64,000 nucleotides of DNA from Hysterangium stoloniferum. Lineage: Eukaryota > Basidiomycota > Agaricomycetes > Hysterangiales > Hysterangiaceae. Position 1 is the stretch's first letter; the number at the start of each line of letters is the position of its first letter. Below the pieces are notes generated by a model, which saw only the letters and a list, made by a program, of their open reading frames with translations, was not told the DNA's origin and did not search any database. The stretch is taken from assembly GCA_015178975.1 (NCBI GenBank), contig WHVD01000015.1:186001-250000 (forward strand). The letters are read 5' to 3'. A program made the translations under genes and the position numbers. This document shows positions 44,099-58,112 of the stretch, piece after piece.

Positions 44099-44933
44099 TG
44101 TTAAGGCATGTGCAAGGCTTAGTGGAGGGTTTCCAGAGAAACCTGTGGGTCTTCCAGTAGGACTTGGCTTCAGCTTATATATAGGCTACACCCTCACAAG
44201 ATTGTGGTGTCTAATTTCAAACAGGTAGATGGGAAACCTGGGGAGTCCAGGTGTAGTTGATAGGTCGGGAGTTGATAGGTTGAAGGACCAGTCAGGGAGC
44301 CCACAGGCTCTGACAAGGTTGAGGGGTTGGGTGGTGATGGGTTGGAGGTTGAGCGATAGATAGGTTGGAGCCTGTGGGCTCTGACAAGGTAAATAGTGGT
44401 GTGTTTCAAAGAGAGGAATAGAGTGGAAATTATACTGAGATTACTGGGGAGATCTAAGCTGATTTTCTGACTGGATTGCATGTACAACATCTGCCAGACT
44501 ATATAGACTGTGGAATGTATGTTATGTATACCAAATCCAGTAATAATGAGATCCTAAACAAGTAATCATGAAACAAGATGAGTAAACACCAAACTAGGTA
44601 TTAGGAACGGAATGGAATGGAGGTGGAGTCCAAAACATGACAGGTCATTTGACCATAACAGGAAGGGGGCTCAGTTAGAGTGCTGATGGGTTTTCCAAGT
44701 GGAGTCTGGTGACTGATGCATGGGACAGGATCAGAGATAGACAGGTATGATGTGCATGGGTCCTGACAGGTATTCCGGCAACTGGTACCTGAGACAATGA
44801 AGGTTGGGCATGGACAGGTTCAATGTCTGGGTCCCAATAGGCATTCCAGTTAACTGATAACTGGTGCATATAGGGTGTGGGTGCATATACATATGGTAGT
44901 AGCTGGAGTCTGGCAGATCTTCCAGTTGTAACA
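44099..44933 (+). repeat. Solo LTR, family B
   Basis: This 835-bp LTR starts TGTTAAGGCATG and ends CAGTTGTAACA. Flanks AAGGA and AAAGA form a 5-bp duplication with one change. It is the right-most recognisable transposon piece before host DNA. Confidence 0.85.
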
Positions 44934-46228
44934 AAAGACATTATTATTGACCCATAAGTCTTCAAGCCCAGTTGCAAAAAGAGACTGACTTATGTATGTC
45001 TTTTAGGTTCAATGATTTTAAAAAGTATATAAAAGTATAGAATTATAAATAATTAATACAATTTAAATAAGTTTCTGAGTTATAGTAGATCATATGCTCT
45101 TATAAATACTTAGAATTGTTGATGCAGAGAAAAGTTGTAGGGGATGTGGGGGGCTTGCCCCTCCACAGGTTCACCCCTTGTTGAGTGGTGAGAGTGTTAA
45201 GTGGTGAGAGTATGTGGAAGGTGACTTTGTTCCGCCAGTCAGTCATCGGATCCTTAGCCAATTTAAAGTCAATTAAGGATTCTAAAATTTTTGGAGTCTA
45301 AAGAATATCTCTTTGCTCTTTGACTGAGTATGACTCAACCATCAAGCATCTTTGAATGTTAAAAGGGTGATCTTTGATCAGCCGGGTGACTCCATCAAGG
45401 CACAAGAGGAGGGGTTATCCCGATGTAGTGAGATGGGTGACACTTTGTACCCGACATTGATCGTTGCCGTTGGGTGTGTATGCAAAAATAGATCGAATGG
45501 TTGTTGGCAACCGCAGTTCAAAATTAGAATAATAGAAACAACATCGCGCGAAATCCGAGAACTACACCACAGGTGCGATCCTAACGTGTCATGTAAATAA
45601 TAGACGTTGCGATTTAAAGTTGAAATCGTGCGGTGCGTCGCTATGAAGAGGGTGCTCTGGCTGTGGCACCTACCACAGCCAGATTCGCCAGCCAGTATTG
45701 TGGTAGAATGTCACACGACACCGCCTTCAAGCTTGGAATCAAGTGAATAACTTACGACATATAATCGAGAGAAGTTGTTGTATTACGATAGGCAAAGGTC
45801 CTTATGATTGTCATCAGGCGGAGGGTGTAGATGATAACTTCACTACTCAAAAAGCTGCGATTTCGAAAAGACTTTATTCAGCCTTGGGAAAAGACGCTTC
45901 CTTTGATCGCATATTAAACTTGATAGCCCAAGTCAGAATACTTATCTTTTCAACTCATGGGCTGCAGATCAAAGTACCCCACTAGTGCAAGTCAAGTAGT
46001 GTGTGCGTGTGTTATTCAATTATACTCCTGGAAAGCAGTAGACGAGGAGTAAAATACGTATTATTCTCGCGACAGGAAAGAAGCGATCACCTGTTGCCAA
46101 TCTGGCGCCGGTGTTCGAGGTCCCACTAGAACGCATTCGCGGAAGCAATTGTTAACTCTTACAGCATCACAATTAAGGGCTTTGAAACCCTACAGTAACT
46201 TTGGCAGTGTCCACGACGAGGTCTCACT
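44934..46228. other. Transition to host DNA; presumed 5' region of the RasGAP gene
   Basis: AT-rich up to about 45110, then base composition changes and CpG becomes common. The open frames at 45352-45600 and 45743-45985 show no recognisable domain. I see no tRNA. The promoter of the RasGAP gene should lie in the last few hundred bases, but no clear TATA box is seen. Confidence 0.4.
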
Positions 46229-49200
46229 ATGTCTGGACGGGCTAGACAGCCAAGGAGGACACCTCACTCGTCGTCTGGCAATCTTGCCTTTCTTCCACAA
46301 CTCCCAGAGGGTCAATATCCACAGAGCGATGAATATACGCAGCGCCATACACACCAGTCAAGTCCCTCTTTACCAAGCATATCCTCTGCAAGTACCGTTC
46401 GTGGAGCATCCAATGACGGGATTGTAAAGAATCTAGTTGATAAAATGACGATGAAGGTCGGTCTTGGCTTGTCATTCATACTTCGTACCTTTCGTTCTGA
46501 ATATAGCGCTTGTGTACAGCTGCCTTGTTATTCAGGCTTTCGGCTTCAGGAGGTCGAGGAAAATGAGTCCACACTGCAGATCGTTGAGGCTCTACGACAG
46601 TTGTCACGGCATTGTATCGACATTATCATGCTATTTTTGATTCAGGTTTTGGACAAGCTTTCTAAGGCATGTTTCTTTAACTTGTTAGTAGTCATATCCT
46701 TCCTTAATTGTATATGTAGAAATACACTGGTCCCGAAGATACCACATTGGACATTTATGAGTCCGAGATGTTTGTTGTACGCCTCATTATAAACCTGTTG
46801 TTGTTCCATTGCAACAACTTTGCAGAGGACAACGGTTCCTCTTCACACGAAGTTGAAGAATCTATCTCTGACTTACCCTCTAAAACGTCTGATGATAGTC
46901 TCCGATCCAAGATGGCGTTTCATTCACTCAACCCTCCACCATTGGAAGATACCGTAGCCAAATATATTCTCAGAGCAATGATCGACATTATACGTCGATC
47001 TGGGCCAACCAAGGTTGATAGCATCAAATCTAACGATAGACTCGAGTCCCTTGATATTTTGCATGATCTTGCCTCACTTGAATTGGATTCCTCTACGAAT
47101 GCCGGTGGGCATTCGTTACCCATAGACAGTGAACTTGGCATTCCCCCAGCAGCACCATCCGCAAGTCCTTTTGGAGCCGGAGCATTCGATCGTCAGCAGA
47201 ACAATCGTTCCACGATGTCGTTCAGCTCTGAGCGGACTGTTTCGCCTTCTGTTTTACCTTCCGTAGCGACATTTTTGCCTTCTGCGCATGAGGTTCGATC
47301 GTCGCAGTCGAGTACCGTGAAAGCTCCAATGTTTCTGACATATCTGTGAATGTGTTTTCTTCTTTCTTTGCCTTTAGCCAGCTAAGATTAACGGTTTACA
47401 GCGCTGGCAGAGTTATTTATCGACTCTCGTTTACAAATTGGGATATTTTATTCCAGCGTATACGTATGAAGATCCATCAACTCGCTTCTAATGCGACAGA
47501 TGAAGCATTGGATATCACAAATTTAAAACTTGTAACCTATTGCCGCGTCGATAAGATCCGTCTGAAGCAAGTGATGGTTGGTCAGTCGCGATATGTTATA
47601 ATATCGCCTGGATCGTAAATTGACCTATTATCTTTGATCTAGAACTTTCATCACTGCTAGTGAACATGCGAACTGAAACACAAGGGGCAGTTGCTGCTGT
47701 ACTACGCGCTGTCATATGGAACTGGATAGAGGGCTTCCCTGAACAGTTTATTGAAGTTGTGCAGTCTCCACGTCGACGGTTAGAGGGAAACCCAGAACGA
47801 GTCTTTGATTTGCTATACCAGCTAGTTGACCCTGGAAATAAGCCAATGTTTTGGCCGACACTCTCGGTCTTGCTGACTATCAGTCCCGAGCGACTAAAAG
47901 CGGCAGAAATGGCCCTTTCCAAAACGAATCGATTCGGAAAGAAAGTAATGTATTTCTTTAGTTCAGATGAGATAGCACCATTCATTCTTTTTTTTATTTA
48001 GCACAATAATTTACTAGAACAGTTACATGGGGCTTTGACGACGCCATCCAAGCTCGGAGACCTAAGCGACCTAGTTATAATGTGCTATAATGAAATATGT
48101 CGGGCTGCCTTCCATTTTCCATCCAATGCCACGGAGTCGATCGTGCTACGGTCATTGGCACCGGATCTCGCAGATGAGCTAAAGGTAAAGAACCCGGTTG
48201 TTGATAGTTTAATAGCGTTAACACTATAACTTTAGAGGCGCATAATCAATCCGCCCCTTCCATTACGACCGTTTTTCGACTCAATCGAGCCTATCAACGT
48301 TAACCTCTACGCTGATGCGCTCGTTGTCATATTACGATATCATCCTGTAATAGCTTTGAATAATGTTCTTCCCCTCTGTCTGGAGCCGGATCGTTCTGCG
48401 GCCGTCAAATTATGTGTGGTCCGAGCTCTCATTATTTTTATCTCCGAGGTAAGTTCTTATATATTTAAGCGCGACATCTACTCTGAGCTAGGTTTTGGTA
48501 GGCGCCCAAGTTCAGGTATCAAGCGCCGTTAGATAAAACTATACACATCTACGTGGCTCCGAAACTTCGTGAGGCTATGATTGTTCGTTCTTTTGTGACG
48601 TCTGGTCTGTCATCTTTCTTAATTACTTCTTAGGACATTATCGAACCGTCTGGTCGGATGGGATCTCGGCCAGTATCAGCTAGAGACCGGGATAACGCTC
48701 AATCTCAGCCTCAAGATGATCGCAAAGAGCTACTGCTTAGTATCCAAACTCTTTGGCGGGTCGATACCGGCTTTTTCTTTTGTGCTATGAATGAGCAAGA
48801 AATTCTTTCCTTTGTGAAGACGTCTCTGAAGGTTTTAGAGCCTCCGAGAGACGAGCTTATGCAGTCCTCTACATTGAGGACGCTTGGCACTGTTATGATT
48901 AAGATGAATAACCCTGACGAGGAGTATACTGAGGAAATGCAATCATTCTCGTACCATGCTGCGTATGTTCCACGTAATGTGGCTGTTGAACCCAATTCTA
49001 ATCAAGACCACGTTTGTAGACCGGCTACAATGCTAGCAGTAGCACAACAGATCTTAAAGTATCCAGACGATCTAGAAGAGAACAAACTGTGTCTGAATAT
49101 GATCCTCGCCCTTTTAACTCCACTTGCGAATAAGGCTACGGTCTGTTTTTATGACCACACTACCATACAAAACCTTATTCGTGTTACACACAGGAACCTC

Positions 49201-52200
49201 TAGGCTGGAAATCTAATCAAACATGGGGTCCAAGCCTGGCCGTGGCAAATGTGGCTCTCACAATTAGTCTGTGTTCGCAAAGAATGGACATTTCCTCCCT
49301 CGCGGTGCGTGGGCTTCGGCTGGGGCAGATTATCGCCAGAGAAACAGATGTGCCCCGCTCAGGCTACCCCAGCAAGGAGCGGCGGATTTCCTACCTTGAG
49401 GTTATCGGAAACACTAAGTTTATCATTCTCGGTCGCGTTGAGTTCCAGAAAAAGGTTCGACTAGCTTTAGGACCGGCTGCTATGGAATGCGTGACACATT
49501 TGGCAACGTGGCGAGAGGCGTATTATCGGTGGTCAAGCCTTTGTCTGATCGTTCTTGGCTCGGCCCCTCGTTCGTCGACGGATGTTTCCAGCAGTTCTGA
49601 TGGCACTGCGTATGCTAGTTTAAGACCGGAGGTAATAATCAAATTTCAAATGTTCGTCATTCAATGTGATAGCTGAGAATTGTCTTTGCAGGAAAGACAA
49701 TTGGTATGGGAGAACCTAACATTGTTGCTTGCTGCCACTGCAGGGGCATGTACAAGCGACGAATCGTCTTTAAATGTACCGACAGAGTTTGGGGTCCCTT
49801 TGCGCCATGGTATCTCCTATGAGAGACCATCAACACTGGTAAAGAAGTTCCTCATCGAACTTGTGACCACATTGGCGTCGCCCTGGGTCCCCGCACAGGT
49901 CATTGCAAGGGACGCGTTGGGAACGGAGCTTTCACCCAAATGGATCCCCCTTTTAATCGAGCTCTTAGATCAGTACGTTCAGTTTATCCTTATGTCTTGC
50001 TTGCTACTCACCGAATACCATCTTCCTGGTAGGCATCTGCAAAAAGAGTTTAAGCCCATCGACACTCTGACGCGAGAACACGTGAAATGGACCCTAATAG
50101 ACCAAGTCATTTTAATTCTCAGACCGATTGCAGAAAGAATTAGCAGCGCTGAGGCCCTCCTGATCAAGGCTGACATCGGCAGCATGTTAGGCTTACTCTC
50201 TAAGGCCCTCCATCAAAGCCAGCTCAGAGCAGCTGAACTACGTATCAAGGCCCGTTTCTGTTCTTTGCTAGACCTTATGCTAGAGAGACGCGACATTGTA
50301 CGGATCCAACAGGAAAACACGGTCAAAAATGCGCTTCTTGAGGTAGTAATCGACTGGATCCTTGAATCAGCCAATGTACGTTTCTTACCTAGGCAATTCT
50401 GCCGACGGTGCTTTCTCCGTGGTCCCCACGTGCCTGATTTTTTCTGCTCTCTCTAGGAGTTTCAGGATGAGGAAGTGCCGCGGAGTGAATACAGTCGAGC
50501 TAGATTAGATTCCAATTTAGCGGCGTTGAAGACCTCTGTGAATCTGTCTGAAGACCTTAAACTGCGAGCGATGGATGATCCTAATCCAAGCGATTCAATG
50601 TCTCATGGGATATCGCGTCTTTTCCATAGGTATTTTATAATATTTATCAAGGCTTTCCGACGTTCGACAGAGGTATGCAAAGGGTTTGATAATGAGGATT
50701 TTCCTAATAATCAATTTTTTACTCAGGCCTATTCTACAATGGAGTTTGATCGTGTATCACAATATGTCAGTTTCACCATTATCCTATTAATCGTCGCTAA
50801 CTAGCCTATAGGAAGCATACGGTAGTGGTAAACACGAAGCCTTTATTCAAGAAAATGTCGTTTCAGGCATCGCAAATCTTCTCCAAACGAATACCGATGC
50901 AGGGACAAAGCATGTACTATCACTTGCCTATAGTGATGATCCTCGTCTACGCATTATATTTACTCAAATATTTCACCGTGTATTATCTCGTGGTATAAAC
51001 TTTGAAGATTACAAAGATGGCTTGCATTCCAGTCGACGGAAGAGTCAATTATGCGAGGTAAGAATACACGCAACTAGTCTTTGGAAGCATTCTCATCAAT
51101 GTTTGTCAGATGATTAAAGGATCCGAGGTGAGAGCATTTTTAAGAGATGCATCACAATTCTTCAATCTATGTGTAGGTCATCATTCAAGCTGTTATTGAA
51201 GCTTGTCCAGTGTCGGAAATTGATGTCCTGGTTCCTGTGCTCCTCAACTTATACGATACGCGCAGGTTTGCATAACTACTGTATTATCTGTGGTTCGACC
51301 CTGATTTCAAATTATAGATCATTGATGAACCTGCTGAAGATGGTTATATATCGTCAAGTTGATATTATGGGTATGAAATAGTTTCCTCACTTTGGCTGTC
51401 ACCGATTGACTCATATATAAGAAAATCCTATGGATATCTTTCGCGCGAATGACATCTGTAGTAGGCTACTATCAGGGTTTGCCAGAAACCATGGTTACAC
51501 ATATCTGCGTTCAATTGTGAAACCCATTATCGATGTCATGCTTGACTGTCCTGGTGGGTACGAGCTCGACCCGGCCAAACTTCCTCCTGGTGAATCGCAA
51601 CATGAGAACGCTCACAATCTTCAACAAATCGCGGAGGCATTTTTGAGTGCCATATTAGGATCCCTTCCAGCTTTGCCCCCGTACGAGATGTACTCCTCCG
51701 TCAGTCAAATATACCGCTAATGCATCAAATAGACTTATCCGTGAAGTATGTCGATATATCGAGGAAGCAATGTAAGCGAGCGAACACTTTGCTCCCAGAA
51801 GACTTATTGTAGGTTCATTTGCAGTTCCGCTGTATGGCCAGGTGCTCGATATGAGGCTATTGCGGCATTTCTCTTCCTTCGTTTTGTGGTAAGTTGAAAG
51901 GGATTTTTTTCAGCATGCTGTTCACACCCCTCCAGGTTCCAGCTATAGTGGCCCCAGAAAATATTGACATCGAAATCCCTCCAGAGCAACAAGCGGTCAT
52001 GCGTCGTGGATTACTTCTGGTCGCTAAAATTATACAGAATTTAGCGAATAATGTCTCGTTTGGGAAAGAAGCCCATAGTACGTTTAATGTATTATTCCTA
52101 ACAACGGCTAGTAATGATCCGTTACGGCTGTTAGTGACCATATTGAATCATTTCATGCAAGACGGAATTTTCAGAATTACCCGCTTTCACTCGGATTTGC

Positions 52201-55200
52201 TGGTGTGTACCATCGTATCAAAGGCACATTGGTACCTTAACAGTTTTGTTAGAAACCAAATCCTGACGAGCGTAGTCCCAAGCCGGACGAACCATTAGGT
52301 TCTTCATATGACGAGGCTGATGCCGTTATTCTGCACCGATTCTTCCAAAGGTATATGGACAAGATAGGTCGCGTTCTACTTGGACTGTCCAGAATGTCAA
52401 ATAGCCACGAGGATACCGCAGTTTCCAGTGGCAAACGCGCATGGGACGATGTCTGTCATTTGCTTGTGGAAACAAATCACGCAATGAGTGGGCCTACTCT
52501 GTCGGACAATCCGGCGAGTCAGCATGCCATTTTTCGTGCATTGATGGTTAAGCATGGTCACCGCAATATGGATTCTGTCCGTGAAATTTTCCAGAGCGCA
52601 ATGGCATCTACTGTAAGTCGTTTACAGGACAACCATGGTAACTTCGACCCTACTTGACTATATTGCTAGGTGCAACGCCCTACGTTCGTATTGACACTAC
52701 GGAAAATTAATGCTGAAACTGTGGATTACGACTTATTAATGTGTCATGTCTTCAAAGTATGAGACTTGTTCCGTTATTCGACTCCGCTAACCGACTAACC
52801 TTCCTTGGTTAGACTGTAAAAGAGAGGACTGCATATCAAGAACGTTTCGCCGTCATCGTAGATTGTACAGGTTTCACCGCGAAGTCCGATATACCCATAT
52901 CGTGGTGCAAACTCTTTGCGGAATATGCGCCATCCGACTTACGACAGAATTTTGAAGACATTTACATTGTAAACCCAAATATCGCCGCCAGGTCCTTCTT
53001 GCGGAAGATCTATTATGTGTTTGCAGGTGCATCAGTCGTTATCTCGCTTCGCTTGCACATCCACTAATACCTTGCAGAGGCGAAGTTCGTCAGCAATGTG
53101 ACCGCTGTGTCTTCGATAGCAGACCTAACTAGTCATTTCCATCCTGGATTAGGGGCATCTTTGATGTACGCAAGTAAGCATCTTGACAGTTGGTCCGTTA
53201 AATGCGTGTACTAACTACATGTACTAGTGTCGTTGGAAACGGAGGGATCTAGCGTTCACCGTTGTCAGCAACATTCACGAGATCAGCTTCGCATTCCGAT
53301 CACGATGACTATCGGCGAGTCTCATATTCGTCTAACATCGGTGGGCAGAAGTTTAGTATATTTTCCCATTTCTGACGATCTTTTAGGAAAAACCGCAAGT
53401 TATGTATCCGACACTATCGTGCCTCACCGTTGAAATCATCGAATTTGTCGACATCAAAGATATAGCTGCTGTCAACCCTCGTTCGGATGCAACGGAGTTT
53501 CTGATTCGCCGCCTTAGCAATAATGGTACTCTCAGTTTTTCAGCGTATGACACGAATGAAAGGGAAAGGATTGTGGACGTAAGTAGCTGTCATATTACCG
53601 TTAACGGAAATGATTGACTGATGTTCGTCTGATAGTCTATCCGTATGGCTAAAAACCGAATGAAGTTGCCGATGCAGCCTGTCATGACTGAAAGAGTTGG
53701 GCTTTCGGATATATCTGCTGCATTGATGATCGTTGGTCTTTTCAACATATCAGATAGCGACGAGTCACTGCGATTATCAGCCTATAATCTGTTGACCGCT
53801 GTCTCCAGCTACATCAAGTACGAAAACAGCTCTCTCATTCCCTTAAGAGGTATGTATAAGTATAGCTACACGCACGATATATCTTGATTGTACTGACGCA
53901 TTCGTCTCGGTTCAGGAAATTTCATTCCTACCAACACCTCCGCGTTCCTCGTACCTTTTAGTGAACAATTGTCTAAGTTTGCACCACATCTCACACTAGA
54001 CTTGATTGTTGAATTTACAGTTGGATTTGAGAAGGCGTCCATTGATCAAAGGTTAACTTGTCTCCCTTATTTAGCGCCGTGGATAAGAAATCTGTCAATG
54101 TTCTGCAACCCCGCCAGTGAAATGTGCGATATGACCCACGGAAAGCTTAAAGATTGTATCCATCTTTTGGTAGAAATGACAGTAAAGTTTCCAGAGGTAA
54201 TTAAATTGTTCAATGGCTGAATGTACCTTCTTACTGACCGGAGGTTTCTCAGGTCTCTGTCAGTTTGCAACGATACATCTGGACTGAAATGGCGAAACAT
54301 GAAAATCCGCTTCTTAACTTCGCCTTGGATGACTTGATACAGACTGCTATCGAAGGCGGCTTAGGCTCGCAGCGCTGTGAATTGGTTGGCGATGCCTTAG
54401 TTGCGATGACTTCCATCAATGTTCGCGCTAGGGTTTTGAAGAAGCTTCGCAATGTGAGCTTACTATGACCTTTTCTCTCAAGCACGATTGTTAACCCTTC
54501 ATAAGTCTTTACAGAAAGCATCACTGAAAACTACCCGCTCATTGACTACAAGTCCCCTGTGGAATGAGATATCGGCTATAGCACGACTTGCCCTTATCAC
54601 AGGATATAGCCCCAGACTGGCTCTACAAAACCAGCTTTTTGTCCCTGAGATTATCCATTTGACAACTCTTTTGTGTGCTACCGGATCATTGCCCATGAGG
54701 CTTACCGTATATGGGCTGGCCATCAATCTGATACAGTCACTCTATACTGCACGTGTCGAGGATGAAGGTGCAGCGAGTCGACTAATGTCACTTTTGGATC
54801 GTGCTTCTCAGAACGACGTACTGCATTTCTTCGGCCTTCATCGTGGTTATCCTAGCAGCGGGATAACTATGAATGATTATACGACTGATCAAATACCCAT
54901 CTCTGCACTTGAAGGTATAACGGCGCTATTTATCGAAGCGTTGACTCACGGGGCACAAAGTGGTGGTATGTATCGTCGCCTTCAACATAGTTGGTCAACA
55001 ATGCTGATCATGATTCATTAGGTCTAATGAATATCTGGCGATCTCGATGGATGGGTCTCATCACATCTACAGCATTCCAAATCTGCCCATACATCCAGTA
55101 TCGGGCATTCGCCGTCTTGGGCTTATTGTCTACTTCTGGTGTTTTGGACATCGATGACGATCTTTTCTACCAGATAATAGTAGCTTTCAAAACGGCCTTA

Positions 55201-56381
55201 TTATCTTCAGAAGACCAGGACGCCGCTGCGGTAATGAGCATGCTGCGGTGCATAGCCCGAGTTATCCCAGGTCTGGGCGAGGATTCACGATATTCGCCTC
55301 ACCTATTCTGGCTCGCTGTAGCGCTTCTACAATCATCATATTTGCCACTATATGAAGAAGCAGCGCGGTTACTTGAAGTGACTCTCGAGACATTAGCTCG
55401 ACAGGGATACTTTGAGGGATGTCGCATGTCGAGCGTCCTTCTCGATGCCCGCGTACCGCTTTTGGATATCACAACTCAGTTGGACGGCATGATGGGACTA
55501 TCTTTCGATACCGCATTCTCATTCTCTTTAGCTGCCATCATCTTCCGTGGCGTCCGTCCACCCAGCCTTCAACCTATCGCACGGAAATTACTACGAACTG
55601 TTTTGCGGATATCAGCCGAGGCCGCAGCGTCATATAAGGCTTCTCATAAGGAGAACGGAGCAAGCAGTGCGCTGACACCTCTCGATCCCGATATCATAGG
55701 GTATTTCTTGGCTTTATTACCCTTTTCCCATACACAAGCGTCCTATCGTGAGCTCTTGCGAGATGCCGGCGTATCTTCTCAGTGGTACCCGTCTTCTCTT
55801 TGTGATCAAGACGGAGAGGAGGTTGCCTCAGTTCCGACAGTTGGCACCGAGCTATTCGGAATCTCACCCGATGATACCACAACGCCCCTGCTGGTGACTT
55901 CGTTTGTTTTTGCGATGCTGGACTCATATCAGGGGTCAGAGCAAGAGAAGGGGTTCTTGTTTAATGTACTCGCACAGCTTGCTGTAGTATATCCGGATAT
56001 CAGTTCAAGAGCCGTCGTCCATTACCTCTCAGATCCCCGGTATGTTGAGCACCTCGTTTTAACCCTCACACTTATTAATGTCTACATAGATTCGAATGGT
56101 TGTTGAACAGCTTTACAGATACTTTCACGGCTTCGCCAGACACAGCAAGCTCTGTGCAGGCTCTTTTCCGCATCACAATGTCAAGCCAGGCTTGGAAAGC
56201 GATCGCGGAGCCAACGATAACGATGACACCCAGCGATGAAAAAGTGAAGACGCCACACTACCATGCGTTAGAGGAGCTGGACATGCATTCGCTGTCTGCA
56301 TATTGGCAATTCTTAAATAAGGTGGAAGCGTGGAAGATCTTGAAATGGATTCCACAATTGGTGGATGTCATCATAGATTGA
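46229..56381 (+). CDS. NF1: Neurofibromin/Ira-type Ras GTPase-activating protein
   Basis: This gene should switch off Ras by speeding GTP hydrolysis at the membrane, limiting cAMP/MAPK signalling. My splice model has 35 exons (46229-46456, 46520-46666, 46720-47330 ... 55022-56039, 56090-56381) and gives 2762 aa, normal for this family, with all phases consistent. The N-terminus is Ser/Pro-rich, then L-P-C-Y-S-G. The RasGAP domain is at about residues 1280-1610, with the arginine finger in I-F-R-A-N (R1407, codon 51442-51444) and F-L-F-L-R-F-V-V-P-A at about 1514-1523. A Sec14-like domain (V-I-V-D-C-T-G-F, about 1740-1860) and a PH-like domain follow, then about 750 helical residues. Intron 2 (46667-46719) appears to be GC-AG; exon 16 (51110-51127) is 18 nt. 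The donor of intron 3 (47331 or 47346) is uncertain. The frame is intact; the gene looks functional. Confidence 0.93.
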
Positions 56382-58112
56382 TCACGGGACATTGTAGTTT
56401 GTAACGCAAAGGCATTGACGGTCAAGAGCCTTACCAAGTAACTTATTATCAAGTATCTGTTTTTATTCTTGTTATTACTGCGATGTAGCATGTATCATCT
56501 CGTAATAGAGGTTTTTTATGGAATAACATAGTTACTAACACAGGTATGATTTTTGGTAAATAGTACATACTAGTATAAACATTTGGACAAATTTTATCAC
56601 ATGAATATACCCAAAGTGAACCTTTGAATAGATATAACAATTCGAAAGAGTTCTGTGAATCCCTACCATCAAGTTGAAAAGTCGAAGACAGAAACGGTCC
56701 GAGTAGGGCCTATGAAAAAAGGTTAATCGATATCAAAATTACAAGGTGGCCTTAGGGCGGATCCGTTTGGTGGGATCGCAGAGTACTATATTTTCATCAG
56801 GAAAATCCAAGACTGACTTAAACTTATCATGCTTATTGCCCATCAAGTAAAATAAGTGTGAAATTAAGCAGAAGACCCTACTTATTCGCTACTTATTCAT
56901 CGTAATTTCTAACTTACATACGTTCTTGCTTGAAGATTGCAATATGATGTCTGGTCACAATTGATGCGAACTGCTTGGAACTGGTGTTACCGACGACCAG
57001 TTATAACTTTAGTCAGGTCAAAGGGTCCTGGTTGTCAGATCCCTTTGACCGGGAGCCTAGATATACTCGATCTCGGGATACTTCTGATAAAGAAAAGCCC
57101 ACCAACACCGCTCAAATCTCTGAAAATGCATCGGAATTCTTGATATATTCTAAAGAATTTTTCGACAACTTTTTAAATTGAATTACATAGAGTTTTGTCT
57201 AATGCCGGAATACCTATAAGACATATAAGGCTTTCGGTCTCAGATCTCGGATGACAGAGGACCAGGGGACTTCACTGATTCAGAACAAAGAGGAACCTGA
57301 CTTACAATATGGTAATTCCAATAAACTGGGGCCGCAGTCTTGTCGGGATCGGTGAACTCTATTACCCCCTGGGCCTGATCCAGGTCCATAAGGTCTAAAA
57401 TATGGGGTAGGCAGAGGTCATTGAGGGTCAAAGCCGGGAGTCACCGAAGAATCGGAGGGGTTTTATCTCAGGTATATAATATTGGTGCCTCGACCGCCCG
57501 CTATTTACATTATATTTCCGCACAGTTTATCTCGAGCATCATTACTCGGTGGTTGGACTGTGTGACTTGACAGCATTCCATATGCGGATTGCGGCCTTGG
57601 CAATCAACAGAGGATGAACATCTCTAATAGCCAGCACATTGTCTTGCTGAAAATAAACGGCGGGTATTTGTACGGCGACAAAGTCCCTTGTAGAATGCAA
57701 CCGATTACCAAGTCAGAGTACAGTGCCACATGGCCAGGTGAATGTCCGCCTGATAATATAGTATAACCAAAGCAGAGCAGAGCACAAACCGCAAACCTCA
57801 CTTGCAACACAATACCAATACATCCCAACATGTGCCACATATTTCAATTTGTTTCTTGAACTTTTTGGCAGATATATTGGAAACCAAGTATGCACAACAT
57901 GTTCACATGTAAGCCATTTCTGGTCCACACCTCCGGGTGTGTGTGTCGGAAAGCGATTGACATGGCGACTTCTCGGACTCATTTTGGTTTCTGTGGATAA
58001 ATATAATAGATTTAAAAGAATTCTATGAACCTCCATTCCCAGCTCACGACCAAATAATTTAGCAAGCAGAACTGACTGTATAGGGTTACATGCATGGAGG
58101 AAAACCACCCCT
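56382..58112. other. Intergenic DNA, no gene recognised
   Basis: About 1.7 kb between the RasGAP stop and the 3' end of the minus-strand membrane protein gene. Frames such as 57713-58156 (minus) have no domain and no supporting splice structure. I see no transposon ends or RNA gene. Confidence 0.5.

Noticed and set aside
45352..45985. Two plus-strand frames of about 80 codons upstream of the RasGAP gene
   Set aside because: No recognisable domain and no splice path joining them to the RasGAP start; they could be chance frames in CpG-containing DNA.
46081..46140. tRNA-like motif (GTTCGAGG) near the RasGAP leader
   Set aside because: No acceptor stem or anticodon arm can be folded around it.
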